Positions 27,623 through 36,557 of a DNA stretch of 64,000 bases are shown piece after piece. The position numbers were made by a program, and so were the translations under genes. This stretch comes from Alteromonadaceae bacterium (GTDB lineage Bacteria; Pseudomonadota; Gammaproteobacteria; Enterobacterales; Alteromonadaceae). The DNA lies in contig WKFJ01000054.1 of the NCBI GenBank assembly GCA_014872785.1, positions 62,001-126,000 on the forward strand, read 5' to 3'. Each line of letters begins with the position of its first letter. Position 1 is the stretch's first letter. The notes beneath the pieces are model-generated. The model was not told the DNA's origin and made no database searches. It worked only from the letters and a program-made list of their open reading frames with translations.

Positions 27623-27723
27623 AATAACCTTGGCGCTAGCGTAATCATGGCGTTTTCTGGGGCTACTTTTAACATATCCAGCATTGGAATTCTAACTCTG
27701 TTAAGCCTCTGGTGAGGAAGTTG

Positions 27724-28428
27724 ATGAATCGAAAAAAGAAAATTGTGGTGCTCACAGGGGCGGGAATATCTGCTGAATCAGGCTTAAAGACATTTAGAGA
27801 CAGCAATGGTTTGTGGGAAAATCACAGAGTTGAAGACGTGGCGACCCCGGAGGCATTTGCTCGCGACCCAGACCTTGTATATAGGTTTTACAACTTGCGC
27901 CGTGCCCAGCTAGCAGAAGTTAATCCCAATCCAGCACATGACGCATTAGTGACTTTAGAGAACCACTTTCAAGATGATTTTTTGTTAGTCACGCAGAACG
28001 TAGACGATTTACACGAAAGAGCAGGGAGTAAAAGGGTCTTGCATATGCACGGTGAACTCAAAAGTGCCAAGTGCAGCAAAACACACAAAGCAGTGAGGTG
28101 GGAAGAAGACTTAACTGCGATGAATTTATGTGATTGTTGTGCCCTGCAAAATGAGATGCGCCCAGATATTGTCTGGTTTGGCGAAATGCCGTACTTTATG
28201 GACGAAATTTATCAGGCACTATTTCAAGCAGACGTTTTTATAGCAATTGGTACATCAGGGATTGTTTACCCGGCAGCAGGGTTCGTCGCTGAGGCGAATA
28301 GCAGCAACACCCACACCGTGGAAATTAATCTGGAACCAAGTTCGGTTCAAAGCCAATTTGATGAACAACATTATGGAAAAGCAGGGCAAGTACTGCCTGA
28401 CTATGTAGCATCTTTAATAGGAGAGTAA
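27724..28428 (+). CDS. cobB: NAD-dependent protein deacylase (sirtuin)
   Basis: This class III sirtuin removes acetyl or succinyl groups from lysine using NAD. Motifs are [15 protein letters not shown] (residues 12-26), [18 protein letters not shown] (catalytic His) and the Zn region CSKT plus CDCC. Tyr56 and Arg59 in FYNLRR correspond to the pair that gives CobB desuccinylase activity. ATG 27724 is chosen because GAGGAAG lies just before it; a GTG at 27712 is in frame but sits on that ribosome binding site. It is divergent from the rpiR gene and followed by a LysE exporter. Confidence 0.93.
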   Translation: MNRKKKIVVLTGAGISAESGLKTFRDSNGLWENHRVEDVATPEAFARDPDLVYRFYNLRRAQLAEVNPNPAHDALVTLENHFQDDFLLVTQNVDDLHERAGSKRVLHMHGELKSAKCSKTHKAVRWEEDLTAMNLCDCCALQNEMRPDIVWFGEMPYFMDEIYQALFQADVFIAIGTSGIVYPAAGFVAEANSSNTHTVEINLEPSSVQSQFDEQHYGKAGQVLPDYVASLIGE

Positions 28429-28430
28429 AT

Positions 28431-29078
28431 TTGGAATTTATCGCGCTTTACTGGGTGGAGTTTTTGACTATTGCGTCGGTTCATTTATTGGCGGTAGCAA
28501 GTCCCGGTCCTGATTTTGCGGTTGTGCTGAAACACAGTATAAGCTTTGGTAGAAGAGCGGGTATCTTAACCGCAATCGGCGTCGGAATTGGTATCCTTGT
28601 TCATGTGGCATATTCTCTATTGGGGATTGGGATATTAATTCAAACCACGCCTTGGTTATTTGACTTGTTTCGTTATGCCGCTGCTGGTTATTTAATCTAT
28701 ATAGGTATTAGTGCGCTTCGCAGTCAACCGAGTGAACAGCAAGATATCGCTGTTGATACAGCGAGCTTAATCTCAGATAAAAAAGCGTTTTGGGTGGGAT
28801 TTTTAACAAATGGCTTAAATCCAAAAGCGACGTTGTTTTTCCTTTCTTTGTTCGCCGTTATTGTGTCTACGCAAACCCCCAATGGGGTAAAGGCGTTTTA
28901 TGGTGTGTACTTAGCCATAGCTACAGGTGCTTGGTTCTGTTTCTTAGCTTACGTTTTAAGTTCAGCAAAGGTACGTGGTTTTATCGGCAAAAATGGACAT
29001 TGGTTCGACCGATTAATGGGAGCGGTGTTAATTGGACTTGCGGTTAAATTATTATCATCGGGTTTACCTGGGCAATAA
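28431..29078 (+). CDS. LysE/RhtB family amino-acid exporter
   Basis: This is a 215-residue inner-membrane protein with about six helices and the LysE signature ASPGPDFAVVLKHSISFGRRAG. The family exports amino acids or derivatives such as threonine, homoserine or cysteine products. The start is a TTG at 28431, supported by TAGGAG seven bases upstream; no ATG is nearby. It begins two bases after the cobB stop and is in its operon. The substrate is unknown. Confidence 0.88.
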   Translation: MEFIALYWVEFLTIASVHLLAVASPGPDFAVVLKHSISFGRRAGILTAIGVGIGILVHVAYSLLGIGILIQTTPWLFDLFRYAAAGYLIYIGISALRSQPSEQQDIAVDTASLISDKKAFWVGFLTNGLNPKATLFFLSLFAVIVSTQTPNGVKAFYGVYLAIATGAWFCFLAYVLSSAKVRGFIGKNGHWFDRLMGAVLIGLAVKLLSSGLPGQ

Positions 29079-29081
29079 TAT

Positions 29082-29108
29082 AAAAAAGGCTCCTACAACG
29101 TAGGAGCC
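29082..29108 (-). terminator. intrinsic terminator after the DUF4097-like gene
   Basis: On the minus strand the hairpin GGCTCCTAC/GTAGGAGCC with a three-base loop is followed by TTTTTT. It also lies just after the convergent lysE gene. Confidence 0.85.
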
Positions 29109-29144
29109 AAAGCACGTCCAGGATGACGTATTTTACGGGAATGT

Positions 29145-29756
29145 TTACAGGTTTACGTCAATGTCTCCAACGCCAACCTCGATATCAATTAGGTATTCAC
29201 CTTCACCTCGCCAATAAAGGCTTTCACTGACCATTGCGCGTTCGCGATCAACTTGTTTAAAACCACTTAAATCGGCACCGCCAACACCTGATTCCAAACT
29301 TATTTTGCGATAATTGTCGTCGGTAAGTTCTACGTCAACTTCGCCGACACCAACGTCAACCATTACATCTCGTTCGACATTTTCGAGCTCAACTTGACCG
29401 ACACCCAGTTCAACACGAATGTTGGCGCTTTTCGGAAGTTTTACACGCCATTCTTGTTGTGATTCATCTACATCTACTTCAAGGCGCACTTTTTTGCCAG
29501 AGATGTCTTTTTCAAGCTCTGCATCTTCGATATCATCACCACCGAACCACCCATCATTCTTCTCTTTTACAACGATATCGATGACGACTTGATCAGAGTC
29601 ATGGGTTTCTATTTCAACGCTGCCTACCGGAACATCGATATGAATAATACTGTCTTTTTCTACGTCAAATTTATCGTCAAGATAAATGCGTTCTTTGCCA
29701 TAAGCGTGGCCAACACAAAGTGCTAATGCGGATAATAAAAGAAGCGGCTTTTTCAT
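29145..29756 (-). CDS. exported acidic DUF4097-like repeat protein
   Basis: This is a 203-residue exported protein. The signal peptide covers about residues 1-20 (MKKPLLLLSALALCVGHAYG). The mature part is very acidic and built from short beta-strand repeats such as VGSVEIETHDSD, LGVGQVELENV, VGVGEVDVELTD and VGVGDIDVNL, as in DUF4097 beta-solenoid proteins. ATG 29756 follows AGGAA; the longer frame from 29822 has no signal-peptide character. The function is unknown, probably periplasmic or surface-associated. Confidence 0.7.
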   Translation of the reverse strand: MKKPLLLLSALALCVGHAYGKERIYLDDKFDVEKDSIIHIDVPVGSVEIETHDSDQVVIDIVVKEKNDGWFGGDDIEDAELEKDISGKKVRLEVDVDESQQEWRVKLPKSANIRVELGVGQVELENVERDVMVDVGVGEVDVELTDDNYRKISLESGVGGADLSGFKQVDRERAMVSESLYWRGEGEYLIDIEVGVGDIDVNL

Positions 29757-29996
29757 ATTTTTTCCTGAAGTATGAATTGTTGGTTTTTGTTGTAAATTGT
29801 AACGCAAACATGATGCCAACAAAAATAATGTTATAATACAATCACTTAAGATTTCTTTGTATTAAGTTTAAGTCTTCGACTTAGTCAAATTAACCAACTT
29901 TTGACTAAATTCTTACTGAATTGAGTAAACGAGAGAAATCAAAAGCGATAATTTTCGTTATAATAGTCGCGCAAGTATGATGAAAGGTTTAAATCA

Positions 29997-30746
29997 TTGA
30001 TAAAAAATAATCAGCAACTGAATGAAACAAAGTTGCAAAAGGCGTTAGATGGGCACTACGACTTTGACGTTAAGCGCGTCATTGAAGAAGGTTGGGCACT
30101 AACCAAGACCAGTAAAGGGGCAATTTTACAAGGTGTCGCGATTGTCCTGATTATATTTTTATGTGTCACCTTAGTTGCCCATAATTACGCGACAAACAAA
30201 GGCTTAAATATAGAATCCCCAGATATTCAATTAGCGATGAATATAGCGCTTTTGATCCTAGTTGCCCCTTTTGCCGCTGCGCTTTTGATGATGGGGATAA
30301 ATACGAGTGTGGGAAAACACAATACGGGGAAAAACGTTTTCGAGTTTGTCTCTCGAACCCTTATCTTAACCGCGACTTCGGTTATTACTGCGGCCATAGT
30401 GCAAATAGGGTTAATTCTTTTTATATTGCCTTGCCTTTATCTGGTGATCGCAACGGGCTTCGCGATTCCACTGGTACTAGAGAAAGGTTACTACCCGACA
30501 AGAGCAGTGATGATGTCGATTAGAATAGTGAATCATCAATGGCTTAAGTTCGTGCAGTTATATTTATTTTTCTTTTTGATCATGTTCACTGTGATTTTTA
30601 CATTTGGACTTTCTCTCATTTGGATTGCGCCATTTTACTATAATGTTAAAGGTATTCTTTATCGTGATATTGTTGTCCTTCATTCCGAAGACACTGCTGA
30701 GGTTATTGAAGCTGACAGTGATAGCGACGGAAGCTTTCACGCTTAA
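29997..30746 (+). CDS. uncharacterised multi-pass membrane protein
   Basis: This is a 249-residue protein with a cytosolic N-terminal stretch (1-45) and about five or six membrane helices, including ILQGVAIVLIIFLCVTLVA and FVQLYLFFFLIMFTVIFTFGLSLIW, then an acidic tail. I recognise no precise family; the layout recalls YciC-like membrane proteins. The start is a TTG at 29997 with GAAAGG nine bases upstream. TATAAT at 29959-29964 may be the -10 box. The bax-like gene follows 10 bases after it. Confidence 0.65.
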   Translation: MIKNNQQLNETKLQKALDGHYDFDVKRVIEEGWALTKTSKGAILQGVAIVLIIFLCVTLVAHNYATNKGLNIESPDIQLAMNIALLILVAPFAAALLMMGINTSVGKHNTGKNVFEFVSRTLILTATSVITAAIVQIGLILFILPCLYLVIATGFAIPLVLEKGYYPTRAVMMSIRIVNHQWLKFVQLYLFFFLIMFTVIFTFGLSLIWIAPFYYNVKGILYRDIVVLHSEDTAEVIEADSDSDGSFHA

Positions 30747-30756
30747 GAGGCAATAA

Positions 30757-31557
30757 ATGCATAAATCATTGCGCTATAGATTATGGACAGGCGGTGTAGT
30801 CGCCATTGGGGTGTTCTCTTTTCTTTACCCATTTGTCGTACCACCTCCTGGAGAAGAGGTTTTACACAAGCCTGTGCATGATACAGTTAATAATATTCCT
30901 GACTTCTCGCAACACGTATCTGTAGTAGACAAGAAAAAAGCGTTTTTCAACTACATCAAACCGGAAGTGGAAAAACAGAATCAAAAAATCCTCGAACAGC
31001 GCAGTTTTGTGCTTGCGTTCCAAGAGCGTTTTCGTTCGCAACCGTCGGCGCCTAATACGACGATAGATACCATTGAGTTAGGGCGTTTTAAGGTTATTGC
31101 AAAGGAATATGATGTTGAGGTTTCTGAGCTCAATGAAGCTGCGTTTGATACGCTGTTGCAAAGAGTCGATGTTATTCCGATTGAGCTAGTCTTGGTGCAG
31201 GCTGCAAATGAATCTGCTTGGGGCACATCGCGGTTTGCAAGATTGGGTTTTAATTTTTTTGGCATGTGGTGCTACAAGAAAGGGTGTGGTTTTGTGCCCC
31301 TAAGAAGAAGCGCAGATATGAAGCATGAAGTAGCAAAGTACACGAGTTTAGAAGAAGGCGTGGCGAAATATTTGAATACCCTTAATCGTCACTATGCTTA
31401 TGCTGACTTGAGGTACATTCGTTCGGTACTAAGGGAAACCCAGCAACCCATAACGGGTGAAGCATTGGCTGAAGGTTTGCTACATTACTCTGAGCGCGGC
31501 CAGGCTTATGTTGAGGAATTGCAATCAATGATACGAGTTAACAGGAAGTTCATGTGA
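30757..31557 (+). CDS. bax: Bax-like glucosaminidase-domain protein
   Basis: This is a 266-residue envelope protein with one N-terminal membrane anchor (about residues 12-28) and a C-terminal glucosaminidase-type domain. The domain segment PIELVLVQAANESAWGTSRFA carries the catalytic Glu, followed by NFFGMWCYKKGCGFVPLRR. Homologues are called Bax and are presumed to act on cell-wall peptidoglycan. It sits between the membrane protein and the DUF2987 gene, overlapping the latter by four bases. Confidence 0.85.
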   Translation: MHKSLRYRLWTGGVVAIGVFSFLYPFVVPPPGEEVLHKPVHDTVNNIPDFSQHVSVVDKKKAFFNYIKPEVEKQNQKILEQRSFVLAFQERFRSQPSAPNTTIDTIELGRFKVIAKEYDVEVSELNEAAFDTLLQRVDVIPIELVLVQAANESAWGTSRFARLGFNFFGMWCYKKGCGFVPLRRSADMKHEVAKYTSLEEGVAKYLNTLNRHYAYADLRYIRSVLRETQQPITGEALAEGLLHYSERGQAYVEELQSMIRVNRKFM

Positions 31558-32192
31558 AATATGTCATTTTAATTTTAAGTGTATTCATCATTCATGGAGC
31601 TAACGCGGAACACTCCTTAAAGCTTGAATACTCAAGTTTTTATAGCCACCTAAAAAAATTAGATAAAGAAGAGCTCAGCAATCTAGAGTTTGCGTTTGGT
31701 TTTGCAAACGTGCATACCAAGTCACTATGCGACATTCACAAAGCCACGATTGTTACTGACAAGAAAAATATTGATGTATCAGTGGATGCCGAAAATCGTT
31801 TTACGCTGCCGACTGAAAAAGCGTTGAAGCTCGCCCATGCGCAAGTGCACCTGGAACTAGAGCAGGCACCAAACCAATGTGATTTATCGGTATTACTGCA
31901 AGTAAAGCCGGCTTTGTTTGAATCAGGGGTAAACTTAGAAAAACTCAAAAGCTACGACGAGAGCTTTATTGCTTTTTTCGACAAGATGGGCGGATTATTT
32001 TCGTTTATGATGCCTAAACCAAAGGGCATCAGGTTGGTTCTCGAGTCTAGCTCAAAGATGCCTGCTTCCATGCAACAATATACCTCATCAACGGGGGAAA
32101 TGTTGCTTGAACACGATGTGATAGGGCGCTTACCAAACGACGTACTATCACAACTAAAGGTATCTAGAATTACCGCCTTTATGCAAAATTAA
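31554..32192 (+). CDS. DUF2987 family exported protein
   Basis: This is a 212-residue protein with an N-terminal signal peptide (to about residue 18, GANA). The body follows the DUF2987 pattern: YSSFYSHLKKL, FGFANVHTKSLCDIHKATI and FSFMMPKPKGIRLVLE. The GTG start overlaps the bax-like stop (GTGA), indicating coupling. The function is unknown; the family is common in Alteromonadales and Vibrionales next to bax-like genes. Confidence 0.75.
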   Translation: MKYVILILSVFIIHGANAEHSLKLEYSSFYSHLKKLDKEELSNLEFAFGFANVHTKSLCDIHKATIVTDKKNIDVSVDAENRFTLPTEKALKLAHAQVHLELEQAPNQCDLSVLLQVKPALFESGVNLEKLKSYDESFIAFFDKMGGLFSFMMPKPKGIRLVLESSSKMPASMQQYTSSTGEMLLEHDVIGRLPNDVLSQLKVSRITAFMQN

Positions 32193-32799
32193 ACGTTTAT
32201 TTGTAGTGACTCTTACCTGATCTGACACACGTTTATAAACGTGTAGACTCGGTCAGGCGTGCGAGTACAACCATAAAACGAACTATCAGAATTTGTTAAG
32301 GTGGCAGGCAAGTCCTCTTCCAAAGCGGTCATTCAGTAAACAATATTAATCAGGCAGCTTCAGCGACATTGCTGCCTCGCCGGTGAAGCGTCGGTAGTTC
32401 TTCCAAAACAGACGTTTACACCATCGTTATCATCGCTTTTTATCGGAATAATAGACATTAAATTTTTTGGAACTGCGAGATTCTCAACGCTGTATGAAAA
32501 TACAGTTATAAGTAGATTTAACGAAATTTAGCCAAAAAGTTCTCACTTTCACGCATGTTAATTCTCACTTTCTCCAAACTAAAAAATGTAAGCGTCTGAT
32601 TTATAGGGCTTTATTTTTGGTGCGATTTACATAACGAGGTCTCGTTAAAACCGGATTCTCACTTTCCACAAATAGCGTAGGGTAAGATAATCTAGCAAGA
32701 GGGCTTAAGTTGTTGCTACTATTGAAAACATTAATAAACTTACTCGAATTCAAGAATGGTTAGTTTTGGACATACACGGAATTCGCAGTAATAACACTG
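32193..32799. other. 607-base gene-free stretch with palindromes
   Basis: No open frame with coding character was found on either strand. It contains a perfect 18-base palindrome ACACGTTTATAAACGTGT at 32227-32244, bracketed by CTGAC and GTCAG, and the inverted repeat AGGCAGC/GCTGCCT at 32352-32377. The segment near 32586-32625 resembles, with many mismatches, the segment at 33608-33665 beyond the cassette. No terminator T-run was seen after the DUF2987 gene. Confidence 0.6.
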
Positions 32800-33572
32800 T
32801 TAGAGCTTAATTCAAGATTGAGAATATGGAAGAGTTGCTTACAAACTTAGTGCAAACAGCAGGAATTGGTGGGTTATCCTTGGGTGTTTATTTTGTTTAA
32901 AAAAGTCAACCTCCCAACAGGTACAAGAAAGCATATAACTTTGTTTATGTGGCTCGTTTGGAGTTTCTGTGTATTTGGGATAGCAGCATATCTCATTGGA
33001 GAATATATAAACAAAAATGAGGAATTGAGCAATCTGATAAATGTGGACTCAGGTATTACTAATCCGAAATCCTACGATATCAATCTTCAATGTAGTAGCT
33101 CGGCCCCTGGAGAGGGATCATCACTGGCAGAATTGTTTGAGTATGCTGAGAGCAACGAGGGAGAAATAGTTCAAGCCTCGATCACGACTAGAGACTGTGA
33201 TTGTCCAAACCAAAACACTAATAATAATCCAGTTTATGATCTCCAAGCTTACTGCGATAGAAATCCTCATTGGTGGGGGGCAAAGCTTGATTTAAACTGC
33301 GTGCATAGCCTGAATCTAGTAGAGAACAGCCATGCTGGTCTTGCGTCTTTTTGTTTTCCAAAACAGGAAAGCTTGCCTCTTATAAGAGGATATAAACGCA
33401 GCATTACTGCTGTTGAAGAGCATATATCAGGTAAATTTATTGTCTACTTCGAGTGGGGCTTAGGCGCTCCACATGTTCAATTGGTGGTTCCTAAAACCTG
33501 AGCTCTAACAATGCAAATCCAGCCGCCCCCTTCAGTCGCTAACGCTCCTTACGGCTCGGCTGATTTGCGACG
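32800..33572 (+). mobile_element. lone integron gene cassette
   Basis: The 5' boundary GTTAGAGC (32799-32806) is the exact reverse complement of GCTCTAAC (33502-33509), the outer arm of the attC-like site that ends the element. In a circular cassette these two boxes would face each other as R' and R''. The reading frame begins 26 bases after the boundary and ends directly before the attC. Crossover would be between G and TTAG at each end, implying an empty site of the form ...CACTG-TTAGCTAATTCC. No integrase and no second cassette are visible in the window. Confidence 0.75.
32826..33501 (+). CDS. cassette-borne membrane-anchored Cys-rich protein, frameshifted
   Basis: I do not recognise this family. 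ATG 32826 opens a frame reading MEELLTNLVQTAGIGGLSLGVYF that stops at TAA 32898-32900. The downstream frame (from 32866) continues LFKKVNLPTGTRKH and runs to 33501. Joining the two needs one extra T in the TTTT run at 32891-32894, giving GVYFLFKKVN. The joined product of about 225 residues has two membrane helices (about 8-25 and 38-62). An extracytoplasmic domain follows with Cys in NLQCSSS, RDCDCPNQ, AYCDRN, LNCVHS and SFCFPK. It could be a decayed gene, a sequencing slip, or less likely programmed slippage. Confidence 0.6.
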
Positions 33573-33578
33573 TTAGCT
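33502..33578 (+). repeat. attC-like recombination site
   Basis: The outer boxes are GCTCTAAC (33502-33509) and GTTAGCT (33572-33578). The inner arms GCAAATCcAGCCG (33513-33525) and CGGCTGATTTGC (33557-33568) pair completely except for one extra base in the left arm, as expected of the extrahelical base in attC hairpins. The spacers are three bases on each side and the loop is about 31 bases. Confidence 0.75.
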
Positions 33579-33752
33579 AATTCCGATCCACCATTACAAC
33601 CGAAGAAGTAAACGTCCGCTTTATAGATATTGCGGACGCAGAAAATCCTTATTTTTGGCTATATCGCCCGTCGGGTATCTTAACAATGCCGCCGGTCAGA
33701 TGTGTTTAAAGCGTAAAATGAAAAGTGTCAGGTGTAGATCTAACTAATCCAG

Positions 33753-34658
33753 TTATTTTAACTCTATTACCTGCACCTGAGCTGTGTCTTGTTGTGCGTC
33801 AGGGCTATCGAAAGATGGCGTGTCGAACGCAATATCGCCGTCTGCAACGGGTTTATCGGTTGTTCGAATATTCACAAAATCATACAGGTTAGGGTCGGCC
33901 AGATGAGACGGTGCAACGTTCTGAATAGAACGCGCCATGTTTTCAACACGTCCAGGGAAGCGCTTTTGCCAATCTTGCAGCATCATTTTGATCGCTTTGC
34001 GTTGCAAGTTTTCTTGTGAGCCGCAAAGATTACAAGGAATAATAGGGAACGCCATTTGCTCTGAGTACGCGGTAATGTCTTTTTCGGTCGCATATGCTAG
34101 CGGTCTGATAACGATATGTTCACCATTATCACTTACCAGTTTGGGCGGCATACTTTTCAGTTTTCCACCGTGGAACATGTTTAGAAAAAGGGTTTCGAGC
34201 ATGTCATCTCTATGGTGACCTAGCGCGATTTTAGTTGCGCCGAGTTCCTTAGCGGTTCTATATAAAATACCGCGACGCAATCGTGAACACAGGGAACAGG
34301 TTGTCTTACCTTCAGGAATTTTGTCTTTGACAATCGAATAGGTGTCTTCTTCTACAATGCGATAGTCAATGCCTAACGCTTGTAAATACTCAGGTAAAAC
34401 GTGCTCCGGAAAACCGGGCTGTTTTTGATCTAGGTTGACAGCGATTATATCAAAATGAATGGGCGCTATTTTTCTCAAAAACATTAAGATATCTAGCATG
34501 GTATAGCTGTCTTTACCACCTGAAAGGCAAACCATCACCTTGTCGCCATCTTCAATCATATTAAAGTCAGCTATAGCTTTACCTACGCAGCGACGCAGTC
34601 GCTTTTGCAGTTTGTTAAAGCTGTATCGCTGTTTTGATTGAGAAGTCGCCGTACTCAT
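33753..34658 (-). CDS. ttcA: tRNA 2-thiocytidine synthetase TtcA
   Basis: TtcA thiolates cytidine 32 in certain tRNAs in an ATP- and [4Fe-4S]-dependent reaction. The PP-loop SGGKDS is at residues 46-51. The conserved Cys pairs are C121/C124 (CSLC) and C209/C212 (CNLCGSQ), which hold the cluster. At 301 residues it is of normal length. It is read leftward, upstream of the uspE-fnr block in genome order. Confidence 0.95.
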   Translation of the reverse strand: MSTATSQSKQRYSFNKLQKRLRRCVGKAIADFNMIEDGDKVMVCLSGGKDSYTMLDILMFLRKIAPIHFDIIAVNLDQKQPGFPEHVLPEYLQALGIDYRIVEEDTYSIVKDKIPEGKTTCSLCSRLRRGILYRTAKELGATKIALGHHRDDMLETLFLNMFHGGKLKSMPPKLVSDNGEHIVIRPLAYATEKDITAYSEQMAFPIIPCNLCGSQENLQRKAIKMMLQDWQKRFPGRVENMARSIQNVAPSHLADPNLYDFVNIRTTDKPVADGDIAFDTPSFDSPDAQQDTAQVQVIELK

Positions 34659-34707
34659 AGTGTTGTTTGCTATTTAACCATTTATTTGAGAGGCGCGGAT
34701 TATAAAG

Positions 34708-34744
34708 CAAAAGGCGGCTTTTACAAAATTAACGCCGCCTTTTG
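34708..34744 (-). terminator. intrinsic terminator after uspE
   Basis: Arms AAAGGCGGC and GCCGCCTTT with a 14-base loop are followed on the minus strand by TTTTGC. It lies just after the uspE stop codon. Confidence 0.65.
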
Positions 34745-34750
34745 TATCAT

Positions 34751-35677
34751 TTAACGCTGAATAGGGGAGACAAAGTTTTCCGGTTTTAATGCAAGCACGT
34801 CGCAGTCAAGCATATCAATGATATGTTCAGCAGTGTTACCAATTAGCGCGGCTGAGATGCCTTGGCGTCCTACCGTACCTATTATTACTAATTCTGCGTC
34901 TAAATCCTTAGCAACGACAGGAATAACATCCTCTGGCAAGCCTTCTTTTACATGGCAGTTTTCAGGTGCAATTTGTTTTTCCGTTGCGAGTTTTTCAACA
35001 CACTGTTCGTGATAGGTTTTAACTGATTCGTTGTAACTTTGTGGATCGAACTCTGGGATTTCAATCGCGATGTTTACTGGGGTGCCAGGAAACGAGTTGA
35101 CTATGTGCACGTTTGACTTCAGCAAGCTAGCCATTTCATGACATTGATCAATGATTCGATTGTTCAGACTTTGATGGTCTGCATCTTCGGTACCGGCATT
35201 GACGCATCCGAGGATCTGTCCGTTTTCAGGCCAGTCATGCTCTTTTACTAACAAAACACTAACGGGAGCTTTTCTCAATAAATGCCAATCAGTAGGGGTG
35301 AAAATCACCGATTTTAACGTGTCATGTTTGGCTGTACCTTTAACAATTAGGTCGTATCCGCCCTCGATAGTTTCTAAGATAATGCTCTCGTAGGGACGAT
35401 TGTGCCAAACTACTTTTATTTCGAGCGGAATTTCTGATGAGTCAGAATTTAATACTTCTGATAACCAATCGATGCGATCATCAACCATAGCCTGGCGCAT
35501 TGTTTCGCGCTCTTCTACCGACAACATTGTGGTCATGTCATAGGAAAAGTCATAAATACTCAGAAATGCTGTCACGCTTGCGCCAGATTTTTGAGCTATT
35601 TCCATAGCTCTGGCGAGCGACTTTTGATTTTCTTCAGCAGGGTCTATAACTGCGAGGATTTTATTGAACGAAGCCAT
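34751..35677 (-). CDS. uspE: tandem universal stress protein UspE
   Basis: This is a 308-residue cytosolic protein with two Usp domains; the first begins KILAVIDPAEENQKSLARA, the second holds HVKEGLPEDVIPVVAKDLDAELVIIGTVGRQG. UspE is linked to oxidative-stress resistance and motility in E. coli. ATG 35677 is taken as start; a TTG four codons earlier lies in the GGAGAG ribosome binding site. An FNR-like box sits 67-80 bases upstream and fnr is the next gene, a conserved pairing. Confidence 0.93.
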   Translation of the reverse strand: MASFNKILAVIDPAEENQKSLARAMEIAQKSGASVTAFLSIYDFSYDMTTMLSVEERETMRQAMVDDRIDWLSEVLNSDSSEIPLEIKVVWHNRPYESIILETIEGGYDLIVKGTAKHDTLKSVIFTPTDWHLLRKAPVSVLLVKEHDWPENGQILGCVNAGTEDADHQSLNNRIIDQCHEMASLLKSNVHIVNSFPGTPVNIAIEIPEFDPQSYNESVKTYHEQCVEKLATEKQIAPENCHVKEGLPEDVIPVVAKDLDAELVIIGTVGRQGISAALIGNTAEHIIDMLDCDVLALKPENFVSPIQR

Positions 35678-35743
35678 ACATCTCTCCAAACTGATTACAC
35701 ATCTTTAATAAGTGTAGTCTATGCTCACGCTGGCGAGATGTTT

Positions 35744-35757
35744 TTGAGCTGGATCAA
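35744..35757 (-). promoter_or_regulatory. FNR-like box upstream of uspE
   Basis: The minus strand reads TTGATCCAGCTCAA, one mismatch from TTGAT-N4-ATCAA. It lies between fnr and uspE. Confidence 0.6.
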
Positions 35758-35776
35758 ATGTTCTGTAGGTTAGCTT

Positions 35777-36511
35777 TTAACTCGCGGCACAGGCAGGGCT
35801 AAAGGTTTTACTTTTTGCTTCAATTGCCGCGCCGTCAAGAATTTTAATTGACTTACCTTCAGCTTCAATCAATCCTTCTTTACTGAATTTAGAAAACAAT
35901 CGGCTCACTGTTTCAACGGTTAAACCGAGGTAGTTACCAATATCAGAGCGCGGCATCGTTAGTCTAAACTCCAACTTAGAAAACCCACGAGATGAAAAAC
36001 GCAGTGAGAGTGAGTGAATAAAATAGGCTATGCGCTCCTCAGCAGTACGTTGATTAAGCAACATAAACATCTGCTGGTCTTCTTTGATTTCTGCACTCAT
36101 TAAACGCAAAATTTGATGGCGTAACGCGGGGACGGAGTCTGATAAGTCGTCAAGTGTTGAGTAGGGTATTTCACAAACCATTGAAGTTTCCATCGCCTGT
36201 GCAACGGTAGGGTGCACCTTTTCACCCAAGGCATCAAAGCCAATGATCTCACCCGGCAAATGAAATGCTGTAATTTGCTCTTCGCCATCTGAATTGATGG
36301 AGTATGATTTGAAGCTACCGCTGCGAACTGCGTACAGAGACTGCAGTTTGTCACCCGCTTGGAATAGGCGTTGAGCTTTCTGGTAGGGCTGTTTGCGTTT
36401 GATAATTTGGTCTAACTTATCAAGCTCTTTACCATTTAAGTTAAACGGTAAACACAATTGGCTGAAACTACAGTTTTGACAATTTAAGGGGTAATGAGCT
36501 TGGGCAACCAT
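35777..36511 (-). CDS. fnr: oxygen-sensing regulator FNR
   Basis: FNR holds an oxygen-labile [4Fe-4S] cluster and controls the aerobic-anaerobic switch. The ligands are C11, C14, C20 and C113; the spacing C-X2-C-X5-C and the 93-residue gap to the last Cys equal those of E. coli FNR. The CRP-type helix-turn-helix is [15 protein letters not shown] in the C-terminal third. At 244 residues it is full length. Targets visible in the window are the boxes before ccoN and uspE. Confidence 0.95.
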   Translation of the reverse strand: MVAQAHYPLNCQNCSFSQLCLPFNLNGKELDKLDQIIKRKQPYQKAQRLFQAGDKLQSLYAVRSGSFKSYSINSDGEEQITAFHLPGEIIGFDALGEKVHPTVAQAMETSMVCEIPYSTLDDLSDSVPALRHQILRLMSAEIKEDQQMFMLLNQRTAEERIAYFIHSLSLRFSSRGFSKLEFRLTMPRSDIGNYLGLTVETVSRLFSKFSKEGLIEAEGKSIKILDGAAIEAKSKTFSPACAAS

Positions 36512-36557
36512 AAAAATTTATCTATCAACTAACGACCTTGTTACTGGTCATATTAGC

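Noticed and set aside
33579-33752. Hairpin GTCCGC/GCGGAC near 33616-33639 considered as a second attC or terminator
   Set aside because: It lacks the GTTRRRY-type boxes and the T-run, so neither call is supported.
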